Positions 17,615 through 26,121 of a stretch of 44,825 bases of DNA are shown piece by piece. Below the pieces are notes generated by a model. It ran no database searches, was not told where the DNA came from, and was given only the letters and a program-made list of their open reading frames with translations. The first letter of the stretch is position 1, and every line of letters begins with the position of its first letter. A program made the translations under genes and the position numbers. The stretch comes from Clostridiaceae bacterium (GTDB lineage Bacteria > Bacillota > Clostridia > Oscillospirales > Acutalibacteraceae): the NCBI GenBank assembly GCA_016285645.1, contig JAEERC010000033.1, positions 1 to 44,825 on the forward strand, written 5' to 3'.

Positions 17615-19234
17615 TCAGCCGAGCGATTTCATTGTCGGGAACAGGAGAACATCGCGGATGGCAGCCGAATCGGTGAGCAGCATGCACATTCTGTCAATGC
17701 CGAAGCCGATACCGCCCGTGGGGGGCATACCGTATTCGAGAGCGGTGAGGAAATCCTCATCGGTGGTGTTCGCCTCTTCATCACCCTGCGAAAGAAGAAT
17801 CTCCTGCTGTCTGAAGCGTTCGCGCTGGTCAATCGGGTCGTTGAGCTCGGAGTAGGCGTTCGCCATTTCCCAGCCGTTCATAAAGAATTCAAAGCGCTCC
17901 ACATAATTCGGGTCGGAGGGCTTTTTCTTTGTGAGGGGTGAAATCTCAATCGGGTGATCCATAAGGAAGGTGGGCTGAATGAGTTTATCCTCAACAAACT
18001 CCTCAAAGAAGAGATTGAGTATGTCGCCCTTCTGATGCCTCTCTTCATATTCGAGGTGATGTTCCTTGGCTATTTTGCGGGCGTCCTCAAGGGTTTCGAC
18101 CGTGTTCCAGTCAACCCCCGCGTATTTTTTGACCGCTTCAATAATCGTGATGCGCTCAAAGGGTTTGCCCAGATCCATCTGCACGCCGTTATATGTGATG
18201 ACGGTTGTGCCGAGCACCGCCTGAGCCAGATGGCGGTAGAGTCTTTCGGTCAGATCCATCATACCGTTATAGTCGGTATATGCCTGATAGAGTTCCATAA
18301 GTGTAAACTCGGGGTTGTGACGGGTATCGACACCCTCGTTTCTGAAAACCCTGCCGATTTCGTAAACTCTCTCCATACCGCCGACAATAAGGCGCTTGAG
18401 GTAGAGTTCGAGTGAAATGCGGAGTTTAACATCCTCATCGAGGGCGTTGAAATGTGTTTCAAAAGGTCTTGCCGCCGCGCCGCCCGCGTTGGGAACGAGC
18501 ATCGGGGTTTCAACCTCGATAAAGCCCTGCCCGTCGAGGAATTTGCGGATTTCGCTTATTATCTTCGAACGCTTGCGGAAGGTGTCCTTAACATCGGGAT
18601 TCATTATAAGGTCAACATAGCGCTGACGGTAACGAGCGTCAACATCGGTAAGACCGTGGAATTTTTCGGGAAGGGGCAGAAGGGATTTTGTGAGAAGGGT
18701 GACCTCGGACGCGTGAACGGAGATTTCGCCCGTCTTTGTTCTGAACGCGTAGCCCTTGATGCCGAAAATGTCGCCTATATCGGACTTCTTGAACGCGGCG
18801 TAGGATTCCTCACCTATGGCATCGCGGGAGACATAAATCTGGATATCACCCGTCAGATCGCGGATGATGAAGAACGACGCCTTGCCCATAACGCGCTTGA
18901 ACATCATACGGCCCGCGACCGACACATCAATGGGGCTTGCGTCCATAATCGCCCTGCGCTCGTTGTAATCGTCATTTACCGCCTGCCTTGCCGCCGCTTC
19001 GTCCATACCCTCGGTATTGACCGGGGCTCTGCCCGCGAGAAGCTCCTCCTCGTGAGCGGTGTAAAGCGACTTTACATCGGCGGAGTGGTGGGTCTGGTTG
19101 TAAGTGGTTATGACAAAGGGATCGTTGCCCGCCGCCTGAAGGGCTTCGAGCTTTTCGATTCTTATCTGCCTCTGTTCGTTGGCGCTCTGCTTTTCCTGCG
19201 CTTCGTTTACGGGAACATTGTTGTTTTCTGACAT
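17615..19234 (-). CDS. lysS: Lysyl-tRNA synthetase, class II
   Basis: A 539-residue class II synthetase. It has an N-terminal OB-fold anticodon-binding domain (about 85-190), then motif 1 near FLDGQGFIEVETPML, motif 2 in FRNEGVDTRHNPEFTLME, and motif 3 in GGIGFGIDRMCMLL near the C-terminus. It is somewhat longer than the usual 490-500 residues because of an N-terminal acidic/glutamine-rich extension (about 1-25) and inserts. It charges tRNA-Lys. AAAGGA lies 9 bp upstream of the ATG. It sits 54 bp after greA, with a hairpin in between. Confidence 0.96.
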   Translation of the reverse strand: MSENNNVPVNEAQEKQSANEQRQIRIEKLEALQAAGNDPFVITTYNQTHHSADVKSLYTAHEEELLAGRAPVNTEGMDEAAARQAVNDDYNERRAIMDASPIDVSVAGRMMFKRVMGKASFFIIRDLTGDIQIYVSRDAIGEESYAAFKKSDIGDIFGIKGYAFRTKTGEISVHASEVTLLTKSLLPLPEKFHGLTDVDARYRQRYVDLIMNPDVKDTFRKRSKIISEIRKFLDGQGFIEVETPMLVPNAGGAAARPFETHFNALDEDVKLRISLELYLKRLIVGGMERVYEIGRVFRNEGVDTRHNPEFTLMELYQAYTDYNGMMDLTERLYRHLAQAVLGTTVITYNGVQMDLGKPFERITIIEAVKKYAGVDWNTVETLEDARKIAKEHHLEYEERHQKGDILNLFFEEFVEDKLIQPTFLMDHPIEISPLTKKKPSDPNYVERFEFFMNGWEMANAYSELNDPIDQRERFRQQEILLSQGDEEANTTDEDFLTALEYGMPPTGGIGFGIDRMCMLLTDSAAIRDVLLFPTMKSLG

Positions 19235-19249
19235 ATTTATTCCTTTCGT

Positions 19250-19272
19250 AAAAAGGCGACAGGCCTGTCGCC
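19250..19272 (-). terminator. Terminator or attenuator between greA and lysS
   Basis: An 18-bp perfect palindrome (19255-19272) is followed on the minus strand by TTTTT. Only about 15 bp separate the T run from the lysS start, so some read-through or a promoter inside greA is needed for lysS. Confidence 0.75.
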
Positions 19273-19288
19273 GTGCCGCCGTTAAAAT

Positions 19289-19753
19289 TTATTTGGATAT
19301 TTTGATAACTTTATAATAGACCGTTTCGCCGCCGGGAAGCACAACCTCCGCCTCTTCGCCGACCGCCTTGCCGAGAAGAGCCGCGCCCACGGGCGACTGG
19401 TCAGAAATGATGCCTTCCGCTATATTGCTTTTGCCGAGGATTTTATAGGTTACTTCCTCTTTTTCACTCTCGTCAAACGCGACAACCGTAAGACCCACGC
19501 GCACAACGCTCGTGTCGTTTGCTTCGGTTTCGTCAATGAGAGTGGCGTCGCGGAGTTCCGCCTCGAGTTTCGCTATGTTTGCCTCAAGCTTCGCCTGGTC
19601 GTTCATCGCCTCGTCGTATTCGGCGTTTTCGGAAAGGTCGCCGAACGAGCGGGCTACCTTGATTCTTTCGGCGATTTCGTCTCTGCCTTCGGTTCTGAGT
19701 TTTTCAAGTTCCTCTTTAAGGACTCTCAGGCCCTCTTCTGTATATTTTGCCAT
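19289..19753 (-). CDS. greA: Transcription elongation factor GreA
   Basis: A 154-residue GreA. The N-terminal coiled coil (about 1-75) carries the tip acidic residues in FGDLSENAEYDEA, and the C-terminal FKBP-like domain has ISDQSPVGAALLGKAVGEE. It binds RNA polymerase and stimulates cleavage of backtracked transcripts. AAAGGAG precedes the ATG. It is first in the unit that runs through lysS into the polysaccharide genes. Confidence 0.97.
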   Translation of the reverse strand: MAKYTEEGLRVLKEELEKLRTEGRDEIAERIKVARSFGDLSENAEYDEAMNDQAKLEANIAKLEAELRDATLIDETEANDTSVVRVGLTVVAFDESEKEEVTYKILGKSNIAEGIISDQSPVGAALLGKAVGEEAEVVLPGGETVYYKVIKISK

Positions 19754-19798
19754 AAAACAAATCTCCTTTAAGCCGTATTTGTCGAATTATTAGCGTTC

Positions 19799-19827
19799 AT
19801 TATAATAAAAATAATTAAATATGTCAA
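19799..19827 (-). promoter_or_regulatory. SigA promoter of greA
   Basis: On the minus strand: TTGACA (19827-19822), 17-bp spacer, TATAAT (19804-19799): a full consensus. Confidence 0.85.
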
Positions 19828-19840
19828 GTATTATGAACTG

Positions 19841-19869
19841 TTGCATAAGGCGGTAAAATATGATATACT
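19841..19869 (+). promoter_or_regulatory. SigA promoter of the acidic lipoprotein
   Basis: TTGCAT (19841-19846), 17-bp spacer, TATACT (19864-19869). Confidence 0.7.
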
Positions 19870-19951
19870 TATATGGTAAGCGAAAAATCATCCGCCGGTA
19901 AATCCGGCTTTTCCATAATCCGTATGTGAAATGAAAAGGAGTGTAACAATA

Positions 19952-20968
19952 ATGAAAAAAGCCGTTGTTTCGGTAATCGCCGTTCTTCTCGCGGTGACAA
20001 TGCTCGCGGGCTGCTCGATGACCCCCGCACAGTTGCTCGGAAAGGCGAAAACACTGGCGTCCGGCGCCATAGATAAAATCAAGAGCGCGGATATCCCCTC
20101 GCCCGTTATTTCAGCCGACACCGAAAAGGCGCATTATTCCTGGGCTCAGGCGTATCTTGAAATAATCGATATATGCAAAAGCCGAAACGGCGTTTTCTCG
20201 GAAACAATAAACGAAAACACCGAAGTCACCTCCCGCGAGGGACTGTTTATATGCAGTCTGTTTGACTGGAATGAGGACGGCACGCCCGAGCTTATGGTCG
20301 GTTTTTCACCGAAGGGCGCGAAATCGCTCAATTTTGAAAAACTCTCCGTTTACACCTATTCCGAAGGCAAAGCCGCCGCTCTGCTCAGCGAAATTCCCGG
20401 GGGAAGAGATGACGGCGAGGAGGCGAACACTGTAAAACTCCTCAAAAACGAGGACGGAAAATACTATATCGAAGTTGCCCATTCATACGATGACGGCGCC
20501 AAAAACGACTACTGCGTCTATTCCTTTGACGGCGCGAAGGTTGACTGCACAAAGTTCTACTACGGCACGGTTGACAGCGACGAGGCGACAGGCGAAGAGG
20601 TGACCGAGGAGCCGACAACCGCACCCGAGGAAACCACAGCCGAAGCGGCGGAAGAAGAAAACGAGGACGCCTCTCAGGCGGAAAACGAAGAAGAAACGGA
20701 AGAAACCGAAACAGAGGCGGAGACCGAAACCACCGTTCCCTCGCACCATACAAGCGATGAGTATTCGTATTTCTGCATTGACGGCAGAAGATGCTCGAGA
20801 ACCGAGTTTTATGAGAAGCGTAACGAAATCGATTTCACAAACGCGCAGATTATAAACTGCGAGGAGAATGTTGACTACTCTCAGCTTGTCGAGTTCCTTT
20901 CGGGCAAATTAGGCGATTATATCGACCCCGTCAGCAAGGCGGAATACCTCAACTCAACACAGGGGTGA
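19952..20968 (+). CDS. Lipoprotein with acidic Thr/Glu-rich linker
   Basis: A 338-residue lipoprotein with signal MKKAVVSVIAVLLAV and lipobox LAGC (Cys21). The first domain (about 60-200) contains FDWNEDGTPEL, which fits a calcium-loop pattern (DxNxDGxxE), within a beta-rich fold seen in many clostridial lipoproteins. A low-complexity Glu/Thr linker (about 205-265) follows, then a small C-terminal domain with SYFCIDGRRCSRTEF. ATG 19952 is chosen because AAAAGGAG precedes it and the lipoprotein signal starts there. The function is unknown; it is probably surface-exposed. Confidence 0.8.
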   Translation: MKKAVVSVIAVLLAVTMLAGCSMTPAQLLGKAKTLASGAIDKIKSADIPSPVISADTEKAHYSWAQAYLEIIDICKSRNGVFSETINENTEVTSREGLFICSLFDWNEDGTPELMVGFSPKGAKSLNFEKLSVYTYSEGKAAALLSEIPGGRDDGEEANTVKLLKNEDGKYYIEVAHSYDDGAKNDYCVYSFDGAKVDCTKFYYGTVDSDEATGEEVTEEPTTAPEETTAEAAEEENEDASQAENEEETEETETEAETETTVPSHHTSDEYSYFCIDGRRCSRTEFYEKRNEIDFTNAQIINCEENVDYSQLVEFLSGKLGDYIDPVSKAEYLNSTQG

Positions 20969-21130
20969 TTAATCGGTATGAAGCCGGCACATTCAGCATA
21001 GTGCCGCTCCGGGCAGGAACGCTTTAACTTTTTCGCCACACCCGTCTTGCTCGTTACTCTCGCAATCCACCCTCTCCGTTCTCGGAGAGGGCTATACAGT
21101 TCGCTTGAATTGAATTTAACCACAAAAAAT
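20969..21130. other. Gene-free intergenic segment with a hairpin
   Basis: No ORF. It holds a perfect 9-bp stem (21070-21078 / 21083-21091, loop TTCT) without a T run. It could be a REP-like palindrome or part of the 3' untranslated region of the lipoprotein gene. Confidence 0.4.
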
Positions 21131-21168
21131 CGGCACCTCTTCAAAAAGAGAGGTGCCGGTTAATTTTT
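21131..21168. terminator. Bidirectional terminator
   Basis: A 10-bp stem (21131-21140 / 21149-21158) is flanked by an A run on the left and a T run on the right. It serves the XRE gene on the minus strand and possibly the lipoprotein gene on the plus strand. Confidence 0.85.
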
Positions 21169-21170
21169 TC

Positions 21171-21419
21171 TTATTCGTCTATGCCGAGCAGTTCCGCTAC
21201 CTTCATGCCGAGGATTTCGCTGAGCGCCTTGAGTTCGATATCGGTGACGCTGCGAAGCTGGCCCTCAAGTTTCGAAAGACCCGAAGCGTTGAGATCAACG
21301 CCCTTTATCTGAAGCTGTGTAAGAAGATCCTTCTGCTTCATTCCTATCGCCTTGCGGCGGGCTTCAACGCGGGCTCCGATGATGTTGCGGTCGCCCAGTT
21401 CCTGTTTTCTGATTCGCAT
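21171..21419 (-). CDS. Small XRE-family HTH regulator
   Basis: An 82-residue protein that is almost entirely one Cro/CI-type helix-turn-helix domain: ARVEARRKAIGMKQKDLL, then SGLSKLEGQLRSV as the recognition region, and ALSEILGMKVAELL. GGAGG lies before ATG 21419. There is no effector domain. It is monocistronic with its own promoter and terminator. The targets are not evident; autoregulation would be usual. Confidence 0.85.
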   Translation of the reverse strand: MRIRKQELGDRNIIGARVEARRKAIGMKQKDLLTQLQIKGVDLNASGLSKLEGQLRSVTDIELKALSEILGMKVAELLGIDE

Positions 21420-21455
21420 ATATTATTCCTCCGAAGTGTTTTTACAATTTTATAC

Positions 21456-21484
21456 ATTATAACATCGATTTATATAAAATGCAA
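21456..21484 (-). promoter_or_regulatory. SigA promoter of the XRE gene
   Basis: On the minus strand: TTGCAT (21484-21479), 17-bp spacer, TATAAT (21461-21456). Confidence 0.75.
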
Positions 21485-21585
21485 GACCTTCGGACACAAA
21501 TTTTTCTAATTTGGAAAAAACAACAGATTTCCCCTTTACAGAACAGTAAAAATGTGACATTTCAACAATATTGAAAATTGTAAAT

Positions 21586-22242
21586 TCAGGCACTTATCAG
21601 AGCCAGGAGTTCCGCCGGTGAGGCGACTGTATAATCCGCACCCGCGCAAACAAGCTCATTTTCCGAACCGTAACCCCAGGTGACGCCGACCGCTCTTACC
21701 CCGGATTTTTCAGCACCCTCAATATCGTAGTGTCTGTCACCGACCATAACGGCAAATGAAGGTTCAATGTTCAGGAAGTCCAGAGCGCGATTGATGAGAA
21801 CGGTTTTTGCCGTGTCGCCGTTTTTGTCAAGCGGAGCGCTGACATAATCAAAAAGATCCGCGAGCCCTGCTTTTTCAAGTATCAGGTGAATGAACCTGTC
21901 CGGTTTGGAGGTTGCAACGGCGGTTTTGATTCCTTCCGACCTTACGGCTTCAATCACTTGCGTGATTCCTTCGTAAACATCAAACTGAAACATTCCCTCT
22001 GTTGAATAGAGTTCACGGTATTTTTCGACTGCCGAAAGCGCCTGTTCCTCACTGACGCCGAAAACTCTGCGAAAACTGTCAAGCAGGGGCGGTCCCACGA
22101 ATGAGCGCAAGGCTTCCTCATCGGGAAGCGCCCATCCGAAAGCCGAAGCGGCGTAGCCGACACAGTTGAAGATTCCTCTCCCTGTGTCGGCTACTGTACC
22201 GTCAAAATCAAATAATATTAATTTTGGATTTAATTTACTCAA
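21586..22242 (-). CDS. HAD-superfamily phosphatase (phosphoglycolate phosphatase-like)
   Basis: A 218-residue HAD hydrolase: motif I LILFDFDGTVADTG (nucleophile and acid/base Asp), motif II in TAVATSKPD, motif III Lys in the central region and motif IV in VMVGDRHYDIEGA. A helical cap domain lies between motifs I and II. Members dephosphorylate phosphoglycolate, pyrophosphate or sugar phosphates; the specific substrate cannot be told. It overlaps the upstream lipoprotein gene by four bases, so it is translationally coupled and last in the unit of cell-wall genes. Confidence 0.9.
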   Translation of the reverse strand: MSKLNPKLILFDFDGTVADTGRGIFNCVGYAASAFGWALPDEEALRSFVGPPLLDSFRRVFGVSEEQALSAVEKYRELYSTEGMFQFDVYEGITQVIEAVRSEGIKTAVATSKPDRFIHLILEKAGLADLFDYVSAPLDKNGDTAKTVLINRALDFLNIEPSFAVMVGDRHYDIEGAEKSGVRAVGVTWGYGSENELVCAGADYTVASPAELLALISA

Positions 22243-23174
22243 TATTTGAAGTTGCTGAATGTAACCGTGGTGTTGGCTTTGCCTGTGGCGTTCTTGACGG
22301 TTACTATGAGATATTTGACTGTTGTGAGGTTCGCGGTGAAGTTGAATGTAACCTTGAGATTTTCAAGATTGCCGCTTGCCGCGTCAACAACAGCTGTAAT
22401 TTTGATGGAGTCTGTTGAAACTTTTACTGCCTCAACCGATGCTTCGTCAAGACCGTTGAGCGCGTCATAGATGTTGCCGGCGCTCTTGTAGTCGAATTCG
22501 CTCTTGTCGCCTTTGCCGACGAAGAGACCTGTGTTGTTGATTGCGGAGCTGTCAGATTTGCCCGAGCCGCTTGCACTGCTGGTGCCGTTCTTGACGGTGA
22601 TTTCGATTGTGTATTTGCCGTCCTTTTCGGTGCACTTCGCACTCTGAACATCACCTGCGGAAAGTGATGCCTTGCCCATGTATTCCGCTTTGCCCTTGCT
22701 GTTGTTGTAGGTCTTCGTGCCTACGCCGAGGAAGTCGTTGACAGCGTCTTTAACTACCTGGAAATCAAGGATTTTGCCGCCTTCAAGGGAGTTGATATTT
22801 GTAACTCTTGTCTTGGAGTAGCCGGCTTTTGCGCTGATTGCGCCGTTAACCGCGTCGTTGTAAACCTTGAGAATTTCTTCTGTGGTTTCGGGAACTTTCG
22901 CAGCCTCTGTGGTTGCTTCGGTGGTGTCGGCAGCGGGGGCTGTTGTTTCGCCGTCGGCAGCGGGGGCTGTTGTTTCGCCGTCAGCGGCGGGGGCTGTTGT
23001 TTCGCCGTCAGCGGCGGGGGCTTCTGTTTCTTCTTCTGCGATGTCTTCCGAGGGCTCCTCGATGTCTTCTACCGAGGTGGGTTCATCGACTTTCTTGTCG
23101 CCGCAGGAAGCGAGAGCGACTACGCAGCCGATTGTGAGCGCGAGAGCGAGAAGGATTGCGAGAATTTTTTTCAT
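22239..23174 (-). CDS. Lipoprotein with tandem nonapeptide repeats
   Basis: A 311-residue lipoprotein with lipobox LASC (Cys24). An acidic region follows, then about three copies of a nine-residue repeat (PAADGETTA) as a flexible tether. A globular C-terminal domain of about 210 residues contains Ser/Gly-rich loops (GTSSASGSGKSDSSA). I do not recognise the C-terminal domain. It lies 20 bp after the PBP gene and overlaps the HAD gene, so it is probably expressed with the peptidoglycan synthesis genes and displayed at the membrane surface. Confidence 0.82.
   Translation of the reverse strand: MKKILAILLALALTIGCVVALASCGDKKVDEPTSVEDIEEPSEDIAEEETEAPAADGETTAPAADGETTAPAADGETTAPAADTTEATTEAAKVPETTEEILKVYNDAVNGAISAKAGYSKTRVTNINSLEGGKILDFQVVKDAVNDFLGVGTKTYNNSKGKAEYMGKASLSAGDVQSAKCTEKDGKYTIEITVKNGTSSASGSGKSDSSAINNTGLFVGKGDKSEFDYKSAGNIYDALNGLDEASVEAVKVSTDSIKITAVVDAASGNLENLKVTFNFTANLTTVKYLIVTVKNATGKANTTVTFSNFKY
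22933..23022 (-). repeat. 27-bp tandem repeat inside the lipoprotein gene
   Basis: Three full units (22933, 22960, 22987) and a partial fourth, nearly identical. They encode the nonapeptide tether, so copy number can vary without a frameshift. Confidence 0.9.
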
Positions 23175-23194
23175 TTTGTGACCTCTCCTTTAAG

Positions 23195-24571
23195 TCATGA
23201 ATTTGTATAAACATCGAGGAAATATTGCATAACCTCGTTTGTTACCTCAGTTGCGGGGCCGCTGCCCCAGCCGCCGTTTTCAACTATACACACCACGGCG
23301 AGCGGCAGGTCGCTTCTTGATGAAAAGCCCGCGAGCCAGGAGTGTGAATCGGCGTCGTCGAGCTGCGCCGTGCCTGTTTTTGCGCAGAACTCAAGGTTCG
23401 GAAAATTGTCGTCGCCGTATTTGTTTACGACATTTGAGCGCATAAGGGCGCGCATTTTCGCGGCAATGCCGCCGTCAAGGGTGATAAGCTGATTCGCCGC
23501 GGGGCTGTACTGCCCGTAAAATGTGGAATAGCTGTGAATTCTGTTGGGGGCGTAGCCCGTGCCTCCGTTTGCTATCGCTCCGACTATTGAGAGCAGATGG
23601 GAGGGATTGAGCAGGGTTGTTGACTGACCTATGCCGGCCCAGCCGAGTTCGAGTTTATCGGAATCGCTCGGGGAAAAGGTGCTCTTTTTGAGGGCTACCT
23701 CACCGGCATAAAGCTGTTTGTTGAAGCCGAGGGAATTCGCCGTTTCAAGCAGCTTTGAAGCGCCGAGCTGCAATGTTATATCCGCGAAGGCGAAGTTACA
23801 GGATTTGTTGAACGCCTCCTCAAATGTTTCTTCATAGTGAACGCTGTTGCAGATAACCGCGCCGGAGCCGATTTCGTATTCGCCGTCGCAGTCGAAGGTC
23901 TGACTCTCGATGCCTGGAATATTCTGCAAAGCGGAAATCGCCGTGATTATTTTTATGACGGAGCCGGGGGTGTACACGCCCGAGACCGCTTTGTCAAGAA
24001 ACACGCCGTCATAGTATTTGCTGGTTAAAAGATTTGACGGAACATCATTCACATCATAGGACGGCTTTGAAATGCTGCAGACCAGTTCGCCGTTCTTATA
24101 ATTATAAACAACAATTGTGCCGTTGTAATCGCCGAAAGCGTCGTACGCCACGCAGCACGCCTCGCTGTCAATATTGAGCGTTACGCTGCTTGTTTCGGCG
24201 GGTCTGTTTATGATTCCGTAAACGCCTTCCAGTACATTATAACCCGAAAGTAGCTTTCTGTAAAGAGATTGTGTGCCTGTTGATATAAATCCCGACGTGT
24301 CGCCGACTGTATGCAGTGTGGAAACACGCACTTTTCTTGAGGAATTATACACTCTTTTTCCGTCTTCACTCGAAACGAGCAGGGCGCCGTTGCGGTCGTA
24401 AATCGCGCCGGAATTGGTGGTTGTGCCGTTTGAGTAGAGATGCTGGTTTATACGGTTTGAAGCCCAGTCCGAGCCGTGAACCGCGAGTGAAAAAAGCAGA
24501 TAGACTACTCCCGCCGTGAACAGCGCAACAAGAACAATCAGAGCCGTTGTGCGCTTTAAGGTGTCACGCAT
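23195..24571 (-). CDS. PBP2-type peptidoglycan transpeptidase
   Basis: A 458-residue class B penicillin-binding protein. It has a short cytoplasmic start, one membrane anchor (about 10-32), a dimerisation/pedestal region, and a transpeptidase domain with SxxK Ser204-Val-Ile-Lys207 (in YTPGSVIK), SxN Ser257-Cys-Asn259 and KTG at 398-400 (CAKTGTAQ). The size and anchor match the PbpA/FtsI-like group found next to rodA/ftsW in Actinobacteria and Clostridia. It cross-links peptidoglycan made by the SEDS protein encoded 41 bp upstream; the pair forms a synthase complex. Confidence 0.93.
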   Translation of the reverse strand: MRDTLKRTTALIVLVALFTAGVVYLLFSLAVHGSDWASNRINQHLYSNGTTTNSGAIYDRNGALLVSSEDGKRVYNSSRKVRVSTLHTVGDTSGFISTGTQSLYRKLLSGYNVLEGVYGIINRPAETSSVTLNIDSEACCVAYDAFGDYNGTIVVYNYKNGELVCSISKPSYDVNDVPSNLLTSKYYDGVFLDKAVSGVYTPGSVIKIITAISALQNIPGIESQTFDCDGEYEIGSGAVICNSVHYEETFEEAFNKSCNFAFADITLQLGASKLLETANSLGFNKQLYAGEVALKKSTFSPSDSDKLELGWAGIGQSTTLLNPSHLLSIVGAIANGGTGYAPNRIHSYSTFYGQYSPAANQLITLDGGIAAKMRALMRSNVVNKYGDDNFPNLEFCAKTGTAQLDDADSHSWLAGFSSRSDLPLAVVCIVENGGWGSGPATEVTNEVMQYFLDVYTNS

Positions 24572-24612
24572 CCGCCCCGCCTCCTTTCTTTGAAAATCGG
24601 AAAATCAAATTA

Positions 24613-25944
24613 TCATCTTCCCTGGCGCTTGGCGACGGGAATGTCGCCGTTCGGCATTCTGCCCGCGGGCGCTTTTCTGACAGGCCTGCTCACGGGAATT
24701 GAGGCGATTGCCTCGGGCGGTCTGAACATCACACCCGCCGCCCTGATGTAGGCGAGCAGACCCCAGGAGCATATCATACTCGAGCCGCCGCGGCTTACAA
24801 ACGGAAGGGTGACGCCGGTGAGCGGTAAAATATCGGTTATTCCGAAAATGTTGAGCGAAAGCTGGAAAAGAAGCATTCCCGCCGCCGCCGTTGCCGCGAT
24901 GGCGTAAAAACTCGAGCCGGACTGCCTGACGGTAATAACCGCGAAAAGGGCGAAACCGACAAAACAGATGAGCACGCAGAGCCCTACAATAAGCCCCATT
25001 TCCTCACACACAACGCCGAAAACGAGGTCGGTTGACGAAGCATAGACATTTCTCAGCCGCCCCTCGCCGATTCCGAGACCGAGAAGCCCGCCGCTCGCCA
25101 TATAGACGAGGGTGCGCACCTGCTGGTAGCCCGAGGTGTCGGCGTAATCCCATACACGGCCGTACGCCTGAAATCGCGAGGCGACATAGGGCTTGAAGTA
25201 TATTATCAGCACCGCTCCGAGAAGGGCAGCCGTGCAGATGAGGGCTATTGTACGCACATCGCCCGAGCGCATGAAAGCAATCAGTATGAATGTAAAGAAA
25301 AATATGAGCGCCGTGCCGAAATCCTGCATAAGGAAAAGCAGACCGATGCAGGCGACGGAAAAGATGATATATCTTGTAAGACTTGTGTTTGAAATGAGGT
25401 ATTCGAGTGTAACCGCCCCCACAAACACAAAGGCGATTTTTACTATTTCGGACGGCTGAATCGAGAAGAATCCGAGGTCTATCCAGTTGAGCGTGCCGTT
25501 GGTTGTTCCCGCGAGAATCAGGTTCGCGATAAGAATGAGAATCGACAGCACGGCGACGGGCAGGCGTATTTTCTGGCAGAAATCTATGTTTTTGAGTACC
25601 GCCTGCATAACAAGATAAACAGCCAGCCCCATAAGCACGGCGACTATCTGTTTTAGCGCGTAACTCTCGCCGTAGCTCGCGCACAAGGTAATACCTATTC
25701 CGCAAAGGAAAAACGCCATCGCCTCAAGCTCGAAATAGTCCGTACCCGTGGCGATTATGCCTATCATCATATAGAGCCATTCGAGCACCATATAGCCCAT
25801 AAAAATCAGAGTGAGCACCACGCTCATCTCCTCGCCCCTGTAAAGCACACAGGCGGCTGAGAGAAGCTGGAAAAGGGAGATGAACACCATAACGGTTATC
25901 TGCTTGAATTTCGGCTGTATTTTCTTTTTGGTTTTTGCCGCCAC
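24613..25944 (-). CDS. FtsW/RodA/SpoVE-family SEDS glycosyltransferase
   Basis: A SEDS polymerase of 443 residues with about ten membrane helices and the conserved LGLGIGEGRLR, YASSTDLVFGVVCEE and LPFVSRGGSSM motifs. It polymerises lipid II into glycan strands together with the PBP next door. I prefer GTG 25944 because AAAGGAG lies exactly 8 bp before it; a 14-residue longer ATG-started version would place its own start upstream of that ribosome site. Whether it serves elongation, division or sporulation is not decidable from the sequence. Confidence 0.92.
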   Translation of the reverse strand: MAAKTKKKIQPKFKQITVMVFISLFQLLSAACVLYRGEEMSVVLTLIFMGYMVLEWLYMMIGIIATGTDYFELEAMAFFLCGIGITLCASYGESYALKQIVAVLMGLAVYLVMQAVLKNIDFCQKIRLPVAVLSILILIANLILAGTTNGTLNWIDLGFFSIQPSEIVKIAFVFVGAVTLEYLISNTSLTRYIIFSVACIGLLFLMQDFGTALIFFFTFILIAFMRSGDVRTIALICTAALLGAVLIIYFKPYVASRFQAYGRVWDYADTSGYQQVRTLVYMASGGLLGLGIGEGRLRNVYASSTDLVFGVVCEEMGLIVGLCVLICFVGFALFAVITVRQSGSSFYAIAATAAAGMLLFQLSLNIFGITDILPLTGVTLPFVSRGGSSMICSWGLLAYIRAAGVMFRPPEAIASIPVSRPVRKAPAGRMPNGDIPVAKRQGR

Positions 25945-25976
25945 CGCGTTCACTCCTTTCCGCATTATTTCATTAT

Positions 25977-26005
25977 ATTTTAGCACAATGGGTTTAAAAA
26001 CTCAA
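25977..26005 (-). promoter_or_regulatory. SigA promoter of the SEDS-PBP unit
   Basis: On the minus strand: TTGAGT (26005-26000), 17-bp spacer, TAAAAT (25982-25977). Confidence 0.65.
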
Positions 26006-26042
26006 TAAATTTATTGTTCTTATTTATTTTACAATTTTTATG

Positions 26043-26071
26043 TTGCAAAAGCGGGGCGGAGAGTATATAAT
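26043..26071 (+). promoter_or_regulatory. SigA promoter of the cysteine desulfurase unit
   Basis: TTGCAA (26043-26048), 17-bp spacer, TATAAT (26066-26071). The transcript would begin about 40 bp before the proposed ACG start. Confidence 0.75.
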
Positions 26072-26121
26072 ATATTAAATATTTTATAATGGCTTATTCT
26101 GTGCAAGTGAGGTGACCCGGT

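Noticed and set aside
19235-19288. T-box leader for lysS
   Set aside because: The 54-bp gap after greA is too short and lacks a T-box sequence.
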